NCBI RefSeq assembly: GCF_004337985.1 | Contig: NW_021940932.1 | Location: forward strand, 1-64,000 | Direction: 5' to 3' | Length of the DNA stretch: 64,000 nt | From: Pyricularia pennisetigena | Taxonomy: Eukaryota > Ascomycota > Sordariomycetes > Magnaporthales > Pyriculariaceae | Shown here: positions 10,591-20,959 of the stretch, piece after piece | Layout: the number at the start of each line of letters is the position of its first letter | Position numbering within the stretch: the first letter of the stretch is position 1 | Notes under the pieces: generated by a model | The model's database searches: none | Told to the model about the DNA's origin: nothing | Seen by the model: only the letters and a program-made list of their open reading frames with translations | Program-made: the position numbers and the translations under genes

Positions 10591-10922
10591 CTGAGATCAG
10601 TTGCCTTGTAATGGTCTCTCTCGTGTTTCTCAAAGTTAAAATCGCGGACGGAGCTCTGGTGAGTTNTTTGAAATTCGAAAGTTCTATCGATTTCACCATC
10701 GGGATATTACAAGAACGAAGCATATGTGGTTCACCTTTGTTATGTGCTGCAATTAGTTGTGGTAGCTGTTTGCAATCCCTTTTGCTTGTCTCCCACTTGG
10801 CGGATATGTCTCCCTGTGGGGGAACATGAGTCGGAGGGTAGAATATAGCGAGGGCTTACAAATCACAAAACCATAGCTTCATCTTCGGTCGCTCTTAGGC
10901 CCACAAATGCGCGTGAAATAGG

Positions 10923-11300
10923 ATGCTAGGGGACTATAATCTTTTCAATATCCACTCGGTTGAATCTTGGGTCGCAAGCCATCTTGAGGGCTGGACTGGC
11001 AAGCATATTGATGAGGAAGATATCTGCTCCAGGCTTTCTACCCTCATTTGTGATTATCAATCCACCGCAAATGAAGTTTACCGGGCAAATCCAGTTACAG
11101 TTAATAACCATCGGCCGGTCGGCTGCATGCCGCCTCTGACGTGGGGCATCAGCACCCCAGTGGCGCGAGAATGAACGTTTTGCTTGCGGGCATTGTGGAA
11201 CTCGTGCACGTCTAAACCGTCGCGGCAAGCCGTATAAATACCACTCGCCCAACGAGTGCAATGAGTGCCTCACGCATTGGCGTGCTTACGCAACTTACTG
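10923..11300 (+). pseudogene. Gene fragments: DUF3638-like motif and a CxxC...CxxC finger-like piece
   Basis: At 10923-11090 the + frame reads SWVASHLEGWTGKHIDEED...LSTLICDYQSTANEVYRANP. This resembles, from memory, an internal region of the DUF3638-type fungal giants. After a frame change, 11150-11300 reads WRENERFACGHCGTR...YHSPNECNECLTHWRAYA, with two CxxC pairs that could bind zinc. It is not one continuous frame, and neither piece has a start or end. Confidence 0.4.
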
Positions 11301-11379
11301 GTCACGGCTGCTATGCGGCCAAGCTCCACGACGAAGAGATTCCAGGCAGGTGCTACAGCTATTATTGCACAAAAATTCT

Positions 11380-12322
11380 CAAAAAAGGCCAATTTGGACG
11401 ACCTGATGTCGGGAGAAACCATCAAAAAGACAGACTGGAAAGAACATTACAATCTCACGGATACCGTTATAATTTTTCGAGGAAAGAAGGAAGTTGAGCG
11501 TTAAAATAACCTGCATAAAATTGTGTACAGCGAGGGGGTTTTTCGTGTGCTGTATAAGGAGCAGTTTAAAATATAGTAACCGCCAATCATCACTCCAAAC
11601 AGGCTCGGCAAGTTTATCGACAACGTTTTTGGCAAAACAGAGGCCGTGCAGCAGACAAATAAGGACTATTTGCTCGCACAATTTAAATATAGGTAAACAG
11701 AGCAAGGTTCGTGGATCTATAGCTTTAATAACATTTTCCGCGAGTGGATTCGGAAGGCCAGAAAACCGTATATTGTATTTTCGGCATCGTACCTTTACGC
11801 GCAATTCCTGGTCCGACGCCAGAAGGACGCAACGTGCTTTTCCGGCAATTTTTTGGCCATGTGCAAAGCCACCGAAGATCCGAAAGGCTGGGCTGGGATA
11901 CGTAACTTAAAACCCCCATTACACGATTGTAACGATATTTTTTACTGTTTTAAACGGTCCACAAAAATTCGGTTAAGGATGATGAGGAAAAGACAAACCT
12001 AGGTAAAGCTATTGAGGAAATTAAGGCGGTGACCATTGGAGTGTAACAAACTCGTAAATGATATAACGAAACAAATGGTACTTATCGAGCTACAATTCTC
12101 GTTGGTTTTACGCCCCGAGTTCCAGTCCAAACTCAACCTTAACCACTTGGGTCGCGAGCTTGAAATGCAGGGAAATTTTTAGCGTATGGGATTTCGATGT
12201 ATGCGATAGGTTAAAACGCATGTTCTGTTATTTGACCACTACTTCATTCTAGCCAAGATTATCCCGAGTAAGGATGGGCGAGATGAGAAGAAATACGAGG
12301 TGTCGAAAGAGGTAAGCCTACA
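11380..12322 (+). pseudogene. Rho guanine-nucleotide exchange factor (DH-PH) pseudogene with RIP-like stops
   Basis: One reading frame with many stops gives the order of a fungal Rho1-type GEF. The leader has KKEVER*NNLHKIVYSEGVF. The DH domain has PPIITPNRLGKFIDNVFG, IFREWIRKARKPYIVFSASY and FLVRRQKD. The PH domain has LNHLGRELEMQGNF*RMG and THVLLFDHYFILAKIIPSKD, ending KKYEVSKE at a GTAAGC donor. Stops replace residues expected to be Gln or Trp (for example TAA for CAA after KKEVER and TAG after QGNF), as C-to-T or G-to-A changes of RIP would produce. The C-terminal CNH domain is not seen. Rho GEFs activate Rho1 in cell-wall signalling; this copy cannot. Confidence 0.7.
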
Positions 12323-12337
12323 ATTTGACTTTTTTGG

Positions 12338-12883
12338 CTGATTAGGCGCAGTATATGTACTAATACTGGCCCCGAAGGGCTTACCCCCAGAGAATTTTTC
12401 CCTACTGTATTTGACAATCAGGGGCGCGAGAAATTTTTCAACCAGAGTCTAGCCGCCGCATGCCGAGCGGCATTTGCCATCCACGTTGAGCCGTTACCGC
12501 AATTTGTACCTGGTACGACCGGCACTAAACGGACGCGATGTGTCTGGAAATCCAACATGACGTTGGCAGAGTTCCTTGACGGGGAATTCCCAGCGACCGT
12601 TGAGCCAGATATGCTGTCTGGCAGGTTCAAGAAGCGACTTCTTTCGCTCCGTAACTTGGTACGACACGCCGACATTACCGTCGACTGGACCCCTCACCCG
12701 GATCATCTGATGTTGATATATGAAGATGACAAGAAGGTGCTCAGACTATTTAATCTACCCTGTCTTGTTGAGGCGCTTCACGAGGCTAGCAAGTTCTGTA
12801 AACGCACTGCCTCTAAACCACAACAACGCCATACATCAGCACATTTTCCAGGAGAACCACGAACTGGGACCAATGAACTCTGA
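12338..12883 (+). CDS. Hypothetical protein fragment downstream of the RhoGEF relic
   Basis: An open stretch of about 180 codons starts after a TGA near 12331 and ends with TGA at 12881. It contains TGPEGLTPREFFPTVFDNQG, AACRAAFAIHVEPLPQFVPG, WKSNMTLAEFLDGEFPATV and LRNLVRHADITVDWTPHPDH followed by YEDDKKVLRLFNLPCLVEAL. Codon use looks real, and no stops interrupt it, unlike the preceding relic. An in-frame ATG lies at 12557. I do not recognise the family. It may be the 3' exon of a gene whose 5' part was lost. Confidence 0.45.
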   Translation: MIRRSICTNTGPEGLTPREFFPTVFDNQGREKFFNQSLAAACRAAFAIHVEPLPQFVPGTTGTKRTRCVWKSNMTLAEFLDGEFPATVEPDMLSGRFKKRLLSLRNLVRHADITVDWTPHPDHLMLIYEDDKKVLRLFNLPCLVEALHEASKFCKRTASKPQQRHTSAHFPGEPRTGTNEL

Positions 12884-13012
12884 GATGGAAAATATAAACA
12901 AAAAGACTATTTCCGACCGCTTCCCACTGGACCATCAACTCGTCCATCATTCGCTTGCCCCCGGGCTGGCGCAAACGCATACTGTTCGGCGTCAGAGATC
13001 AACAGGCTGAGC

Positions 13013-13993
13013 TTACGTAATTACCGCTGACCGGCCTCGTACTGCTTGTCGCTGCCTCATCCTCTTTATTTCTTTTTCGGCACTGCCCTTCAAGATCAAA
13101 TGAGACTTGGTGGTAGCAGAAAAAACCCTCGCCCGCTTATTTTTTACCGCGTTGACCTCGAGTTGTTGCTGCTTTTTCCTTTTCTTTTGAGCTCCGGCAT
13201 AAGGTCGTGGATGTTTTTGCGTGGCTGGCGCAAAAACGAGCGATTCGCATCGATCCCCACCCCGCTGCTGGCCTAGTGCGACGGGCAACTTTTCTGTATT
13301 CTTGTTTCTGCTTGCCCCTTCAGCAGGCACGTCCTCGCATATTGGCGCCCTAGATCTGAAATGTTGCGCATAGAAAGATAATCCGAGGTTGTTTGCATAA
13401 GTCGAGCCCACAGGGACATGTGAATTTGGCTTATGCCGTGGACTACCCATAACAGCTGACGAGGATTGCAGCCAACCAGAAACGCCGCCATCCATGTGTG
13501 GTGCACCAAACAGAGGATTTGACGGCACCTGATAAAGGGAGGTGGGGACAGAAATGAGCGAGTCGACGCTTGATATGGCTGGGTGTTGCTGCTCGTTTTG
13601 CCAGCACGGCATAATATGTTGAGCTTCCCGAGGCTGCACTGCGGTGTTTCCAAGGTCCGTCTCAGACAGCTGTCCATCTGCAACTTCCTCCGGTTTCAGG
13701 AACTCTTGCATTATCGCGTCCCAATTGAAGATGTCCACAGTGATTTGCTGACTTGTGCCTAGATCTTGATGAGCCTGCAAAACTCCAGCATTTACGGTGC
13801 CAAAGTTGCTACCCACGCCTAAACCTGGAAGCCCGCTGTTTTGATCGCAGATGCTTGTATCCAGGAAAATGGAAGCCGATCCCGGTGCTGGTAGGGGGCA
13901 GCCAAAATTGCCCGGGGCCACGAATACGGGCACATTGTTTGAATGCGGGACGCCCCCCGTAGAGAAATCAAAAAATCTGCGGCAATCTTCCAT
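13013..13993 (-). CDS. Hypothetical nuclear-type protein, 326 aa
   Basis: The start is set at ATG 13993 (MEDCRRFFDFSTGG). The frame is open upstream to 14167, but that extension (poly-Thr/Ser/Ile rich) looks like translated 5' UTR. The body is low-complexity, rich in Ser, Pro, Gln and Asn. The C-terminal quarter is basic with two NLS-like clusters (GAQKKRKKQQQ and VKNKRARVF) and ends in RMRQRQAVRGRSAVIT. No domain is recognised. The final codons overlap a GTAAGC donor (GTAATTAC|GTAAGC), so the true gene could splice into a further exon below 13013. Confidence 0.6.
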   Translation of the reverse strand: MEDCRRFFDFSTGGVPHSNNVPVFVAPGNFGCPLPAPGSASIFLDTSICDQNSGLPGLGVGSNFGTVNAGVLQAHQDLGTSQQITVDIFNWDAIMQEFLKPEEVADGQLSETDLGNTAVQPREAQHIMPCWQNEQQHPAISSVDSLISVPTSLYQVPSNPLFGAPHMDGGVSGWLQSSSAVMGSPRHKPNSHVPVGSTYANNLGLSFYAQHFRSRAPICEDVPAEGASRNKNTEKLPVALGQQRGGDRCESLVFAPATQKHPRPYAGAQKKRKKQQQLEVNAVKNKRARVFSATTKSHLILKGSAEKEIKRMRQRQAVRGRSAVIT

Positions 13994-14315
13994 GGCTTTA
14001 ACTTCCGTTGGGCGGTCCAGTGTCGTCGCTGTAATAGTAGTAAGTAAGAAAAGGAGGCTTTGTATGCTTTTAGCTAGATATTTAGGTTGGGAAATTACTT
14101 TAGAACTTGTATTTAAGTAGGAATTCGCGATGATTATCGTCGTAGGGCTGGGTGTTGAGAGCAGCAATTTAATACTAGGACATTCGCTGCATTTCGGCCG
14201 ATAGAAACGATAGGTAGCAGGAGGTTACCTAATACGTATGCATGTGTCGTATTCGCCCGAACGACCCACCAGCAGCATAACTTTAGGCAATTTATCCTCT
14301 ACCGTGTACCTCTCG

Positions 14316-14375
14316 ATGCAACCTCCAAGGACCCACTACCTCCCGGCCTTCTCGATGTAACCTCCAAGGACCCAC
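14316..14375 (+). repeat. Two tandem copies of a dispersed 20-24 nt motif
   Basis: GATGCAACCTCCAAGGACCC at 14316 and GATGTAACCTCCAAGGACCC at 14354 are separated by about 38 bp. Variants of this motif recur in both orientations at about 7755, 8043, 14690 (reverse), 14730, 15320, 18165 (reverse), 18885, 30209 and 44400. Confidence 0.75.
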
Positions 14376-14898
14376 CACCTCACGGCCTACATGACGCATA
14401 ATTTCATGAGACATTCAAGCCATGTGATGAGCAGAGCTATTGCCTGAAAGCCTACCGGCTATGGGGGTGCAAGGTAGTTCCTGCAACGTACCTGTGTAAA
14501 TTTTCTACAGTAAGACAAAACAATGATGCTTAATGTATGTATGGGCTACTAAACCGCGATACAAAACAACAGGTTTTGTAATTGACAAAGTCCAGAGTAC
14601 AAGCAGTGACACGTCGTGAAGTGGAAGCTGATATGATTTATTTTTCGTATCCTTCGAGAGGCGCAGCGTTAAGATCTGGGGCGGTGGGTCCGTGGAGGTT
14701 GCATCGAGAGACGTGGAGGCCGGAGAGGTTATGTAACCTCAGAGGACCCACCATTCCCGGCATCCGTCCGCCTCAGCCTTTAGGAAAGTCGAAAAAAACG
14801 AGACTAACCGTGATGTTAAAAACTGCAAGGACCGAAGCGCTTACACAAAGCGCCCTTATGCTAACCGGTGAAACTTTGAACAAAGCTGTATTCCCGAA
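14376..14898. other. No gene; carries two further copies of the dispersed motif
   Basis: GTGGGTCCGTGGAGGTTGCA near 14685 and ATGTAACCTCAGAGGACCCA near 14731 face each other about 45 bp apart and form an inverted pair. No convincing coding frame is present. Confidence 0.5.
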
Positions 14899-15135
14899 TA
14901 ATGTCAACACTACAAAGAAACACTGAAGTTAGTTTTGGACTAGATTTGTCCAATGTTCCAGCCGAACCTTGCTTCATCTTCTCAAGAAAATGGCCCAGGT
15001 GTGGGTTCTCTACCAAAAGGCCTGAGGTTAGATTCTGTGTCAGGCCTCAAATCTATATTGTACTTACAATCCATTCGAGATAGTTTCCTGTTTGGCAATT
15101 TGAAGTTTGTCCTGATCATAGTTGATGAACGTCGC
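14899..15135 (-). repeat. Truncated copy of the module-A gene 3' end
   Basis: This begins at AATGTCAACACTACAAAGAA, the same left edge as 15722 and 18959. On the minus strand it reads LLVENPHLGHFLEKMKQG before diverging, then the intron-4 region and the end of exon 4 (TCGAATGGATTGTAAGTA-type donor). It stops matching near the Asp-rich exon-4 codons at about 15135. The central part of exon 5 (LFDPRINHH...) is deleted. Where the module-A gene has TAG (15832-15834), this copy has GAG. Confidence 0.75.
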
Positions 15136-15611
15136 AGTATGGTTATTTTAACGCTAAGAGCTTCCGATAACCTAATCCCTGATATTAAAAATGGGCTGCA
15201 TTGGGCAGAAGCTAAAGTGGAGGGCACATCGTGTCCTCTCGTTCACATTTTCGTCAACTTTAAAATGGTCGACCATGGGCCCTGCGAGGTCTGGTTTAAC
15301 CATAGTAGGTTCATGTCTTCCCTTCTAAGACCCACTTCCTCCCCAAAAATGACTAAGTGTACAGTCACCTGCCCCGCTACTCACCCTCGGATAGTCTCGT
15401 TTTAATCATCCTCGGATGTCTTCATTGGCGGTATTGAGTGGAAACGTCCCACTCGTATGAGGGGTTTGATTTTGATATTTTGCTACTTAGTTGGCAGGTG
15501 GCCACTCCATGGTAGAACTGGCTTTTTACAAGACAGTCAACCCCCTCAACGTCTACTAGCCTTTCAATCTCACGACACACCGATACCGACACAACCCTTA
15601 CCGACACGAAA

Positions 15612-15722
15612 ATGGCATGCCCGAATTGTGGTGGCAAGGGGACTAAGAACGGATGCACAAACTGTGGACTAGTCAAATCTAGAATGCCCCAATTAGCGCT
15701 TTATGTATGTAATCCCAACTAA
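15612..15722 (+). CDS. Zinc-ribbon microprotein, 36 aa (module A)
   Basis: ATG 15612 opens MACPNCGGKGTKNGCTNCGL and ends at TAA 15720. Two CxxC knuckles (CPNC and CTNC) 9 residues apart would form a treble-clef or zinc-ribbon site. A paralogue of 22 aa at 39913 reads MGNTCPNCGGKGMKGDCPNC. Both lie immediately downstream of, and converge on, genes sharing a C-terminal domain. The upstream 70 bp are CA/CT-rich, as in fungal 5' UTRs. The ORF is short enough to arise by chance. Its duplication with conserved Cys, Gly and Lys positions argues that it is real or is an exon of a larger zinc protein. Confidence 0.6.
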   Translation: MACPNCGGKGTKNGCTNCGLVKSRMPQLALYVCNPN

Positions 15723-15831
15723 TGTCAACACTACAAACAAACACTAAAGTTTTGGACTAGATTTATACAATATTCCAGCCGATGTTCAAATCTTGCTTCA
15801 TATTCTCAAGAAAATGGCCCAGGTATGGGTT

Positions 15832-17794
15832 CTATACCAGCAGCGGCGCCCAGCCTTCCAACGTCTCCTCCTTGCCAAAGATGATTGTCATCGCCGAACC
15901 ATTTTCGAAATGATGATTTATTCTGGGGTCGAACAATGTTCTGAAAAGGCCTGAAGTTAGATTCTGTGTCGGGCCTCAAATTTATATTTTACTTACAATC
16001 CATTCGAGATAGTTTCCTGTTTGTAAACTTGAAGTCTGTCCTGATCATAGTTGATGAACGTCGGCAACCCTTCTGCCGGCCAGCTTTCTTTGTGAGATCC
16101 GGTAAAATATCGGATGCATGTTCCTTGGAGTAGTATGTGTAAACCCAGGCACAAATCACTTCGTTCAGTATTCCGCTTCAAGTAGATAGGTTGGCCATCC
16201 GATGCCGCCCCGCTCCACCAGCTGCAGTGCCGAATAATGTATGGTCCTGGCCCGAGTGCTTGATCAAGAAAGCTTCGTAATTTCTGATTTGCTAGAATCG
16301 AATAAAAGTTGTTTAATCCAGGAAGGCCCCAGAAGCCACTGGCTGCCAATGACTGTACCGCTCCAGTAGTAGATTCGTCATTCCAGTGCGAAAATCCCTT
16401 CTGATAAAAGTCCGACAAATCCGTTGACAGACAAGCTGGGTTGTCGCTTTGTCGATTATCTTCATGGTTATAGTAAGGGAAATTATCCGACCCAAAAGTT
16501 TCGGCCCAGCCATTCATCAAACGATGATCTGCATGCGAGACGCAAACATCGACTGCTTGTCAGAGAAGCATAATTCGGAGACTTTGGTTCGAGAAAGGGT
16601 CCTACCTGTGCGATTTTGTGGGTCTGAGGGATTGATTACAGAGCCGATTTTCATGAATGATGTACTGTCATATGGAGGTGGGTCGTGCGCGTCCATGGAC
16701 GCGCCGGAAATCCGTTCATGCCAGTTTCCTGTTAGACCGTTGACGTTCAGGGGTTGAGGATCCGCACTTGTATGAGGTTGTAGAGGTTGAGTGAGGGTTT
16801 CCTGTGAAGCCCGAGATGCTGGTACTGGTAGTTGGATGCTGGGAGGCTTATTAAAGTGTGCATTACCCGATAGCCCGTCAGTCCGCCGTCGCTTTTGTGG
16901 GTGGTGGCTGGACTCGGAATTCTCGATATCTTCACGGTGGTCAACAATGATCGCAGCAAACTAAGACAGTTTACATACTAGAGCTTTCACTGTTTGCGTA
17001 CGACGCTACAGAAGAGAGGTGTCTTGGCGGCTGGCTTAGTAGGGCGGCCCGGGACACTGGTACTAAATCGGCGAGATTGCATTCTCTTGGGTTACAAGAG
17101 GTTGTGCCAGGGGACTTTCGACTCCATGATTCATTCCTTTCATTTTGAGAAACTTTATCAACAGGTGTTCCGGAAGGATTTTGAAAAGTTGCGGAAGGCA
17201 GCTGAATGGTTTCTGCGGCGTTAGTTTGCCTATGGATGCATTGCAATTGATTGTTCAATCCAGGAAGATCATCCTTGAAATTTTCAAAAGTCATTGCTTT
17301 AAGATGTCAGCCTAACAAAAGCTGAAAGAAAAGACAGAAATAAATAATTTTGATAGCTCACCAGCAACACAGCTTTTCTGGAGTTCAGGATTCACGAACT
17401 TTCGAAACCACTCCCAGACTTCCCACTTCCATGTACCGAGGCGCTCATTAACCGAAGGAGCTTGTTCTCGAAATGTCTCAGGGTGCCGTTGCAGGAGATC
17501 CCAGTCGGTTCTCGGAAGTGATCGACAGAGACAAATCAACGTTCCAAAGGTAAGACCTGATTTACTAGGTCCATACCGAGACCAGTGCTCTGCAATTTGG
17601 TTCACTTCAGCACGAAAAGATCTTGATTCCAACCTGTCAGGGAGTTTTGCTTGCTTGAGCATAGCCGTTATCATTTCTCTCTCTCGGGCTGCGTTTTCGT
17701 CTCTAGCCTGAACCAATTGACATTCAAGGTCGGCAACTTTGGCTTTTGTAGCATTTACGCTAGCTTGGAGGACTGCAAGATTTGGGTAATCCAT
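15832..17794 (-). CDS. Module-A protein: coiled coil + basic linker + uncharacterised C-terminal domain, 579 aa
   Basis: Five exons close in phase: 17794-17362, 17296-16979, 16929-16606, 16552-15997 and 15940-15832. Residues 1-60 are a coiled coil (VNATKAKVADLECQLVQARD). The middle is Ser/Pro/Asn-rich with one NLS-like PQKRRRTDG. The last about 230 residues form a domain shared with the module-B gene. Common points are SHWNDE/LHWNDS, GPGPYIIRHC, PIYLKRNTERSDLCLGLHIL, IRYFTGSHK, SNGL and LFDPRINHH...GSAMTIIFG. The GSHK-like turn after an LGLH strand is faintly reminiscent of phytanoyl-CoA dioxygenases, but no HxD iron motif is visible, so I do not assign that fold. The stop (TAG at 15834-15832) lies before 18 further codons (NPYLGHFLENMKQDLNIGWN) that are conserved with the paralogues, so the protein is truncated at its tail relative to them. 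Confidence 0.8.
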
Positions 17795-18958
17795 AATTAC
17801 GAGATACTGAAGTCAAACAATAAAGACTTTGGCTGCAACAAGCGAGAAGTGATACAGATAGTAACAAGGAAAAGAAGGTAAAGACTTCGTCATGAGATTG
17901 GAGCGGAGGATAATAAGTAGTAAAGGCTTAGAGGGTATAGACATTGGTCATAAAGATATAAAGGCTTAAGTAGTACTATGTAATTTCTAAGCCGGTTGTC
18001 TTATGGGCGGGGGCGGGGCAACCTCATCTCTCGCCACCGTAAGGATCGGAGGTTTGGCTACCTATCAAGTTTTGCAATACACGATTTCAAAGAGGAGCAC
18101 AAATGTCTGCGGGGCACAGGTCCAAGGTTGCAGCCAGGGATGTGGATGGAGGTCGGAGAGGCGGTGGGATCTCCAAGGTTGCATTGAGGACGGAAATGCG
18201 TTCAGGTAGACTTGGAGGTTCCAATGAATCTTTGTTTAAATCATTCCAATCCCAAGTTGGAAAAGTGTTCTCTTGGCACAAATATCTGTGCAGCTCGGAA
18301 GGACAGATAACCAGCCATCACTATGCCACAACAAAACTTCAGAAAAAGGACAAATCGATAGAGGCCTACTCCTTCACACCATCATAAGGTACGACCTAGA
18401 ACCATCAAGGAGCCCGTGCAATGACTGATAGGGTTTGTTTGTTTAGCATTGATCCAAGGGCATGGGGGAGTGGAGCTTTGGAACGCGGGGGTTGCATGGT
18501 GGGCCCGCTGGCGTCTACTTCCTGCGGGTGAGAGTCTTCGACAGTGTCATAAGGCTTCAGGTCCAACCATCGCGAATCCAGTCGACCAAACCAAATCAAA
18601 CAACACACCATCTGTGTGATTCGAGGCGAGAGAGCCCTCCCTGCGTTACCTTCCAAGACCCGCTCCATGACCGCTCGCGCGACGCGCCTCGATACCCCAA
18701 AATGTACTGTGATTAGTATTCCGCGTTGTAGGCTTGCTATCTCTTGGTCTCTCTTTAGCTTGATTTGTGGCTTGCTGTGCTTGTTTATGTTCTTACTCGA
18801 GGCCTGCGTATGAGCTTTGGGAGAAACCCCCAGAGCTATTTAATAGAGCGAGGAGCGGGTCTCGATGTTTCGATAAAACCTTTAAGGACCCACTTGGTTT
18901 GCTGCACATTGCCGCTAACAGGCCAGTTACGCCCGGGCATTATAGCTACGCGCTAACA
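17795..18958. other. Repeat-like spacer, no gene seen
   Basis: After the purine-rich 5' flank of the module-A gene (17800-17960), the sequence includes GGATCTCCAAGGTTGCATTG (18160-18182), a partly matching, inverted relative of the dispersed motif, and GTTTCGATAAAACCTTTAAGGACCCACTT (18870-18898), another form. No frame is convincing. Confidence 0.5.
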
Positions 18959-19187
18959 ATGTCAACACTACAAAGAAACACTGAAGTTTTGGACTAGATT
19001 TGTCCAATGTTCCAGCCGATGTTCAAACCTTGCTTCATCTTCTCAAGAAAATCGCCCAGGTGTGGGTTCTCTACCACAAGGCCTGAGGTTATATTCTGTG
19101 TCGGGCCTCAAATCTATAGCTCCACTAGTAGATTCGTCACTCCAGTGCGAAAATCCCTTCTCATTGAAATCCGATAAATCCGTTGAC
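18959..19187 (-). repeat. Deletion derivative of the module-A gene 3' end
   Basis: This starts at the same left edge AATGTCAACACTACAAAGAA. It reads on minus as LVVENPHLGDFLEKMKQG then LNIGWNIGQI and a stop, giving the family's probable full tail. Near 19117 the intron-4 region is joined directly to exon-4 sequence of the WNDE(S)TxGA region, so about 350 bp are missing. Similarity ends at CCGTTGAC (19187). Confidence 0.75.
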
Positions 19188-19424
19188 TTGGCCAAGTCAG
19201 ACGGAGCGCATGAATCAGCCAAACCCACAAAACCACAACAGCCACAACAGCCATCTCGATAGGCACTTCGTGCTTTAGTCTCGTCAGCGAGTAGGCTACT
19301 GGGGGAGACAACTCCCTCCCTTAATTATAGAAACGGTGAAACGTTTATCATTAAGTTTATCTTGGCAGGTTGAGCTGTATCCGATTTGGCCCATCATCGC
19401 GTTGATCCTTTTTTGTCTTTTTGG

Positions 19425-20360
19425 CTATGGAGTGAGCTGATTGTGGTGTATCACGAGATTAGGAGCTTCTTCTCTGGTGATGACTTTGAAACAGAGATAT
19501 TTCAAGCCAAGGGTAACTAGGTCATTAATCATGACTGCTGGCGGTGGTAATGATGACGCTTTGTGCAGACTGGGGCAGCGAAGTCGGCTGGCGATTGTAG
19601 GCACGTATAAATAAATGCCTTGGATCACCCAAAAGGTCGTAAATTCGTGGCTCGGCGCTAGTTTGACGGCCTTTTTTATCTTACCGTCAGCCATTAAGCA
19701 TCTTGCTGCCCAGTAACCTAAATTACTTTCTTCTTGCCAGCTGTTTTTATTTTTTCCGTCGTTTTGGACTGCTTTAAGCACATGGGGCAAACTTTGCCGC
19801 CATTTTTCACGCTCTTCCCATTTGTCTGTCGAAAAAGTCCGTTCAAGGTGAATTAGCACATCCTGTCTTTGCTCTCTGGCGTTGACTTGCCTTTTCACCC
19901 AGATCTGTAAAGCAAAATGCACCAACCGATGCATGTAATACGTGGTACCATTTCCCTGTTCGGTTAAAAATGAATATCCACAGAGAACTCCGAGTGCCAT
20001 GCTCTGCTCCGACTCCAACCCGATTAATGGTAACATCGACGATGGTATTGCCTTGAACTCAATATGTGCTATGAAGCTGAGTAGCTTGGCAGCACCCGGG
20101 CTTTTCCGAATCTGTTCAAAGGACACCACCCAAGTGCTGACTATGGCATGCGTCTGTTTGGGGTCCCTGTTGTTGTCTTCCCACTCTGTCTCCAACAGTT
20201 TTATCATATCGCCTGGTGTATTTTTCAAGAGACGGGTGTATTCGGATACCGACACTGTCGTCACGTTCATATATGATGCCGCCTGGATAATGGCCAACGG
20301 TAAATATGTTAGGAACTCCAGGAGCTCGAACACGTTTTGTTCGGAGTGCCAGCTGGAGTA
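19425..20360 (-). pseudogene. NLR-like fragment: NB-ARC winged-helix part and first TPR
   Basis: The minus strand reads FELLEFLTYLPLAIIQAASY, then STWVVSFEQIRKSPGAAKLL, MHRLVHFALQIWVKRQ, LERTFSTDKWEEREKWRQSL and CLMADGKIKKAVKLAP. This matches the region after the P-loop in fungal NB-ARC-TPR proteins that act in non-self recognition and programmed cell death. The N-terminal effector and P-loop half and all but one TPR are missing. After the first TPR the frame continues into unrelated sequence to a stop at 19425. The 5' side is lost at about 20370. It is a truncated relic, and its sister piece is at 20.96-21.79 kb. Confidence 0.8.
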
Positions 20361-20959
20361 AAATCAATTATATTTACGACACCTGACAGCTGGCATTCAT
20401 CACTGGGTGGTGGCTGGATAAATCCATACGATGCCAACGCGCTAAAATATCAGATCTAACTTGGATACAGGAAACTACATCTTGATCTGTGTGACCCACT
20501 TGGAACCCCGCTCGATTAACACTCCAACAACAGCAACTCCAAACATCGAAAATAACCTAACAAACAGGAATTCAACCTGAAGGTATAATTTCCTTAGTAT
20601 ACGAACCGACTTGACGAACAACTGTTGGCTTACAAACCAGGTTACACTTTGAAGGGCAACCGCCAATTGCCTGGACTTTTTTGTGGATGATAGAAACTAG
20701 AACCTCTCTAGGGCGCAACGACCCGACGGCTGATATGGAACAAAGCCTCAGGAAGCGGTGTTGATTGTTGCCCTGAGTTACCCCAAAACCCTAGGCAAAA
20801 CAGAGCACACCATTATTATGCGGAATTTTCACGAATCATGCGTGGGGTGGTCTGGAATAGCCTGCAACCACAGGCACCCTGGGGCGACACCTAGCCCAAG
20901 CCGTGGATCCGGGACCTGGCCAATGGAGAGGGGGCTCAGCGGGAACGGTGCGCGCCGAA
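20361..20959. other. Spacer between two NLR pieces, no gene seen
   Basis: This contains the repeat-junction side of both NLR pieces. The lower part reads only as overlapping ORFs. No transposon ends are recognised. Confidence 0.4.

Noticed and set aside
10600..10723. Minus-strand 74-codon ORF spanning the N at 10666
   Set aside because: It contains an unresolved base and no recognisable content. The coiled-coil frame lies in a different phase.
13994..14167. Upstream extension of the 326-aa gene to 14167
   Set aside because: The extension is Thr/Ser/Ile-rich with leader-like base composition, and a good ATG lies at 13993.
18405..18668. Minus-strand 87-codon ORF
   Set aside because: No domain or paralogue, and overlapped by equally long frames on the other strand. 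It fits chance.
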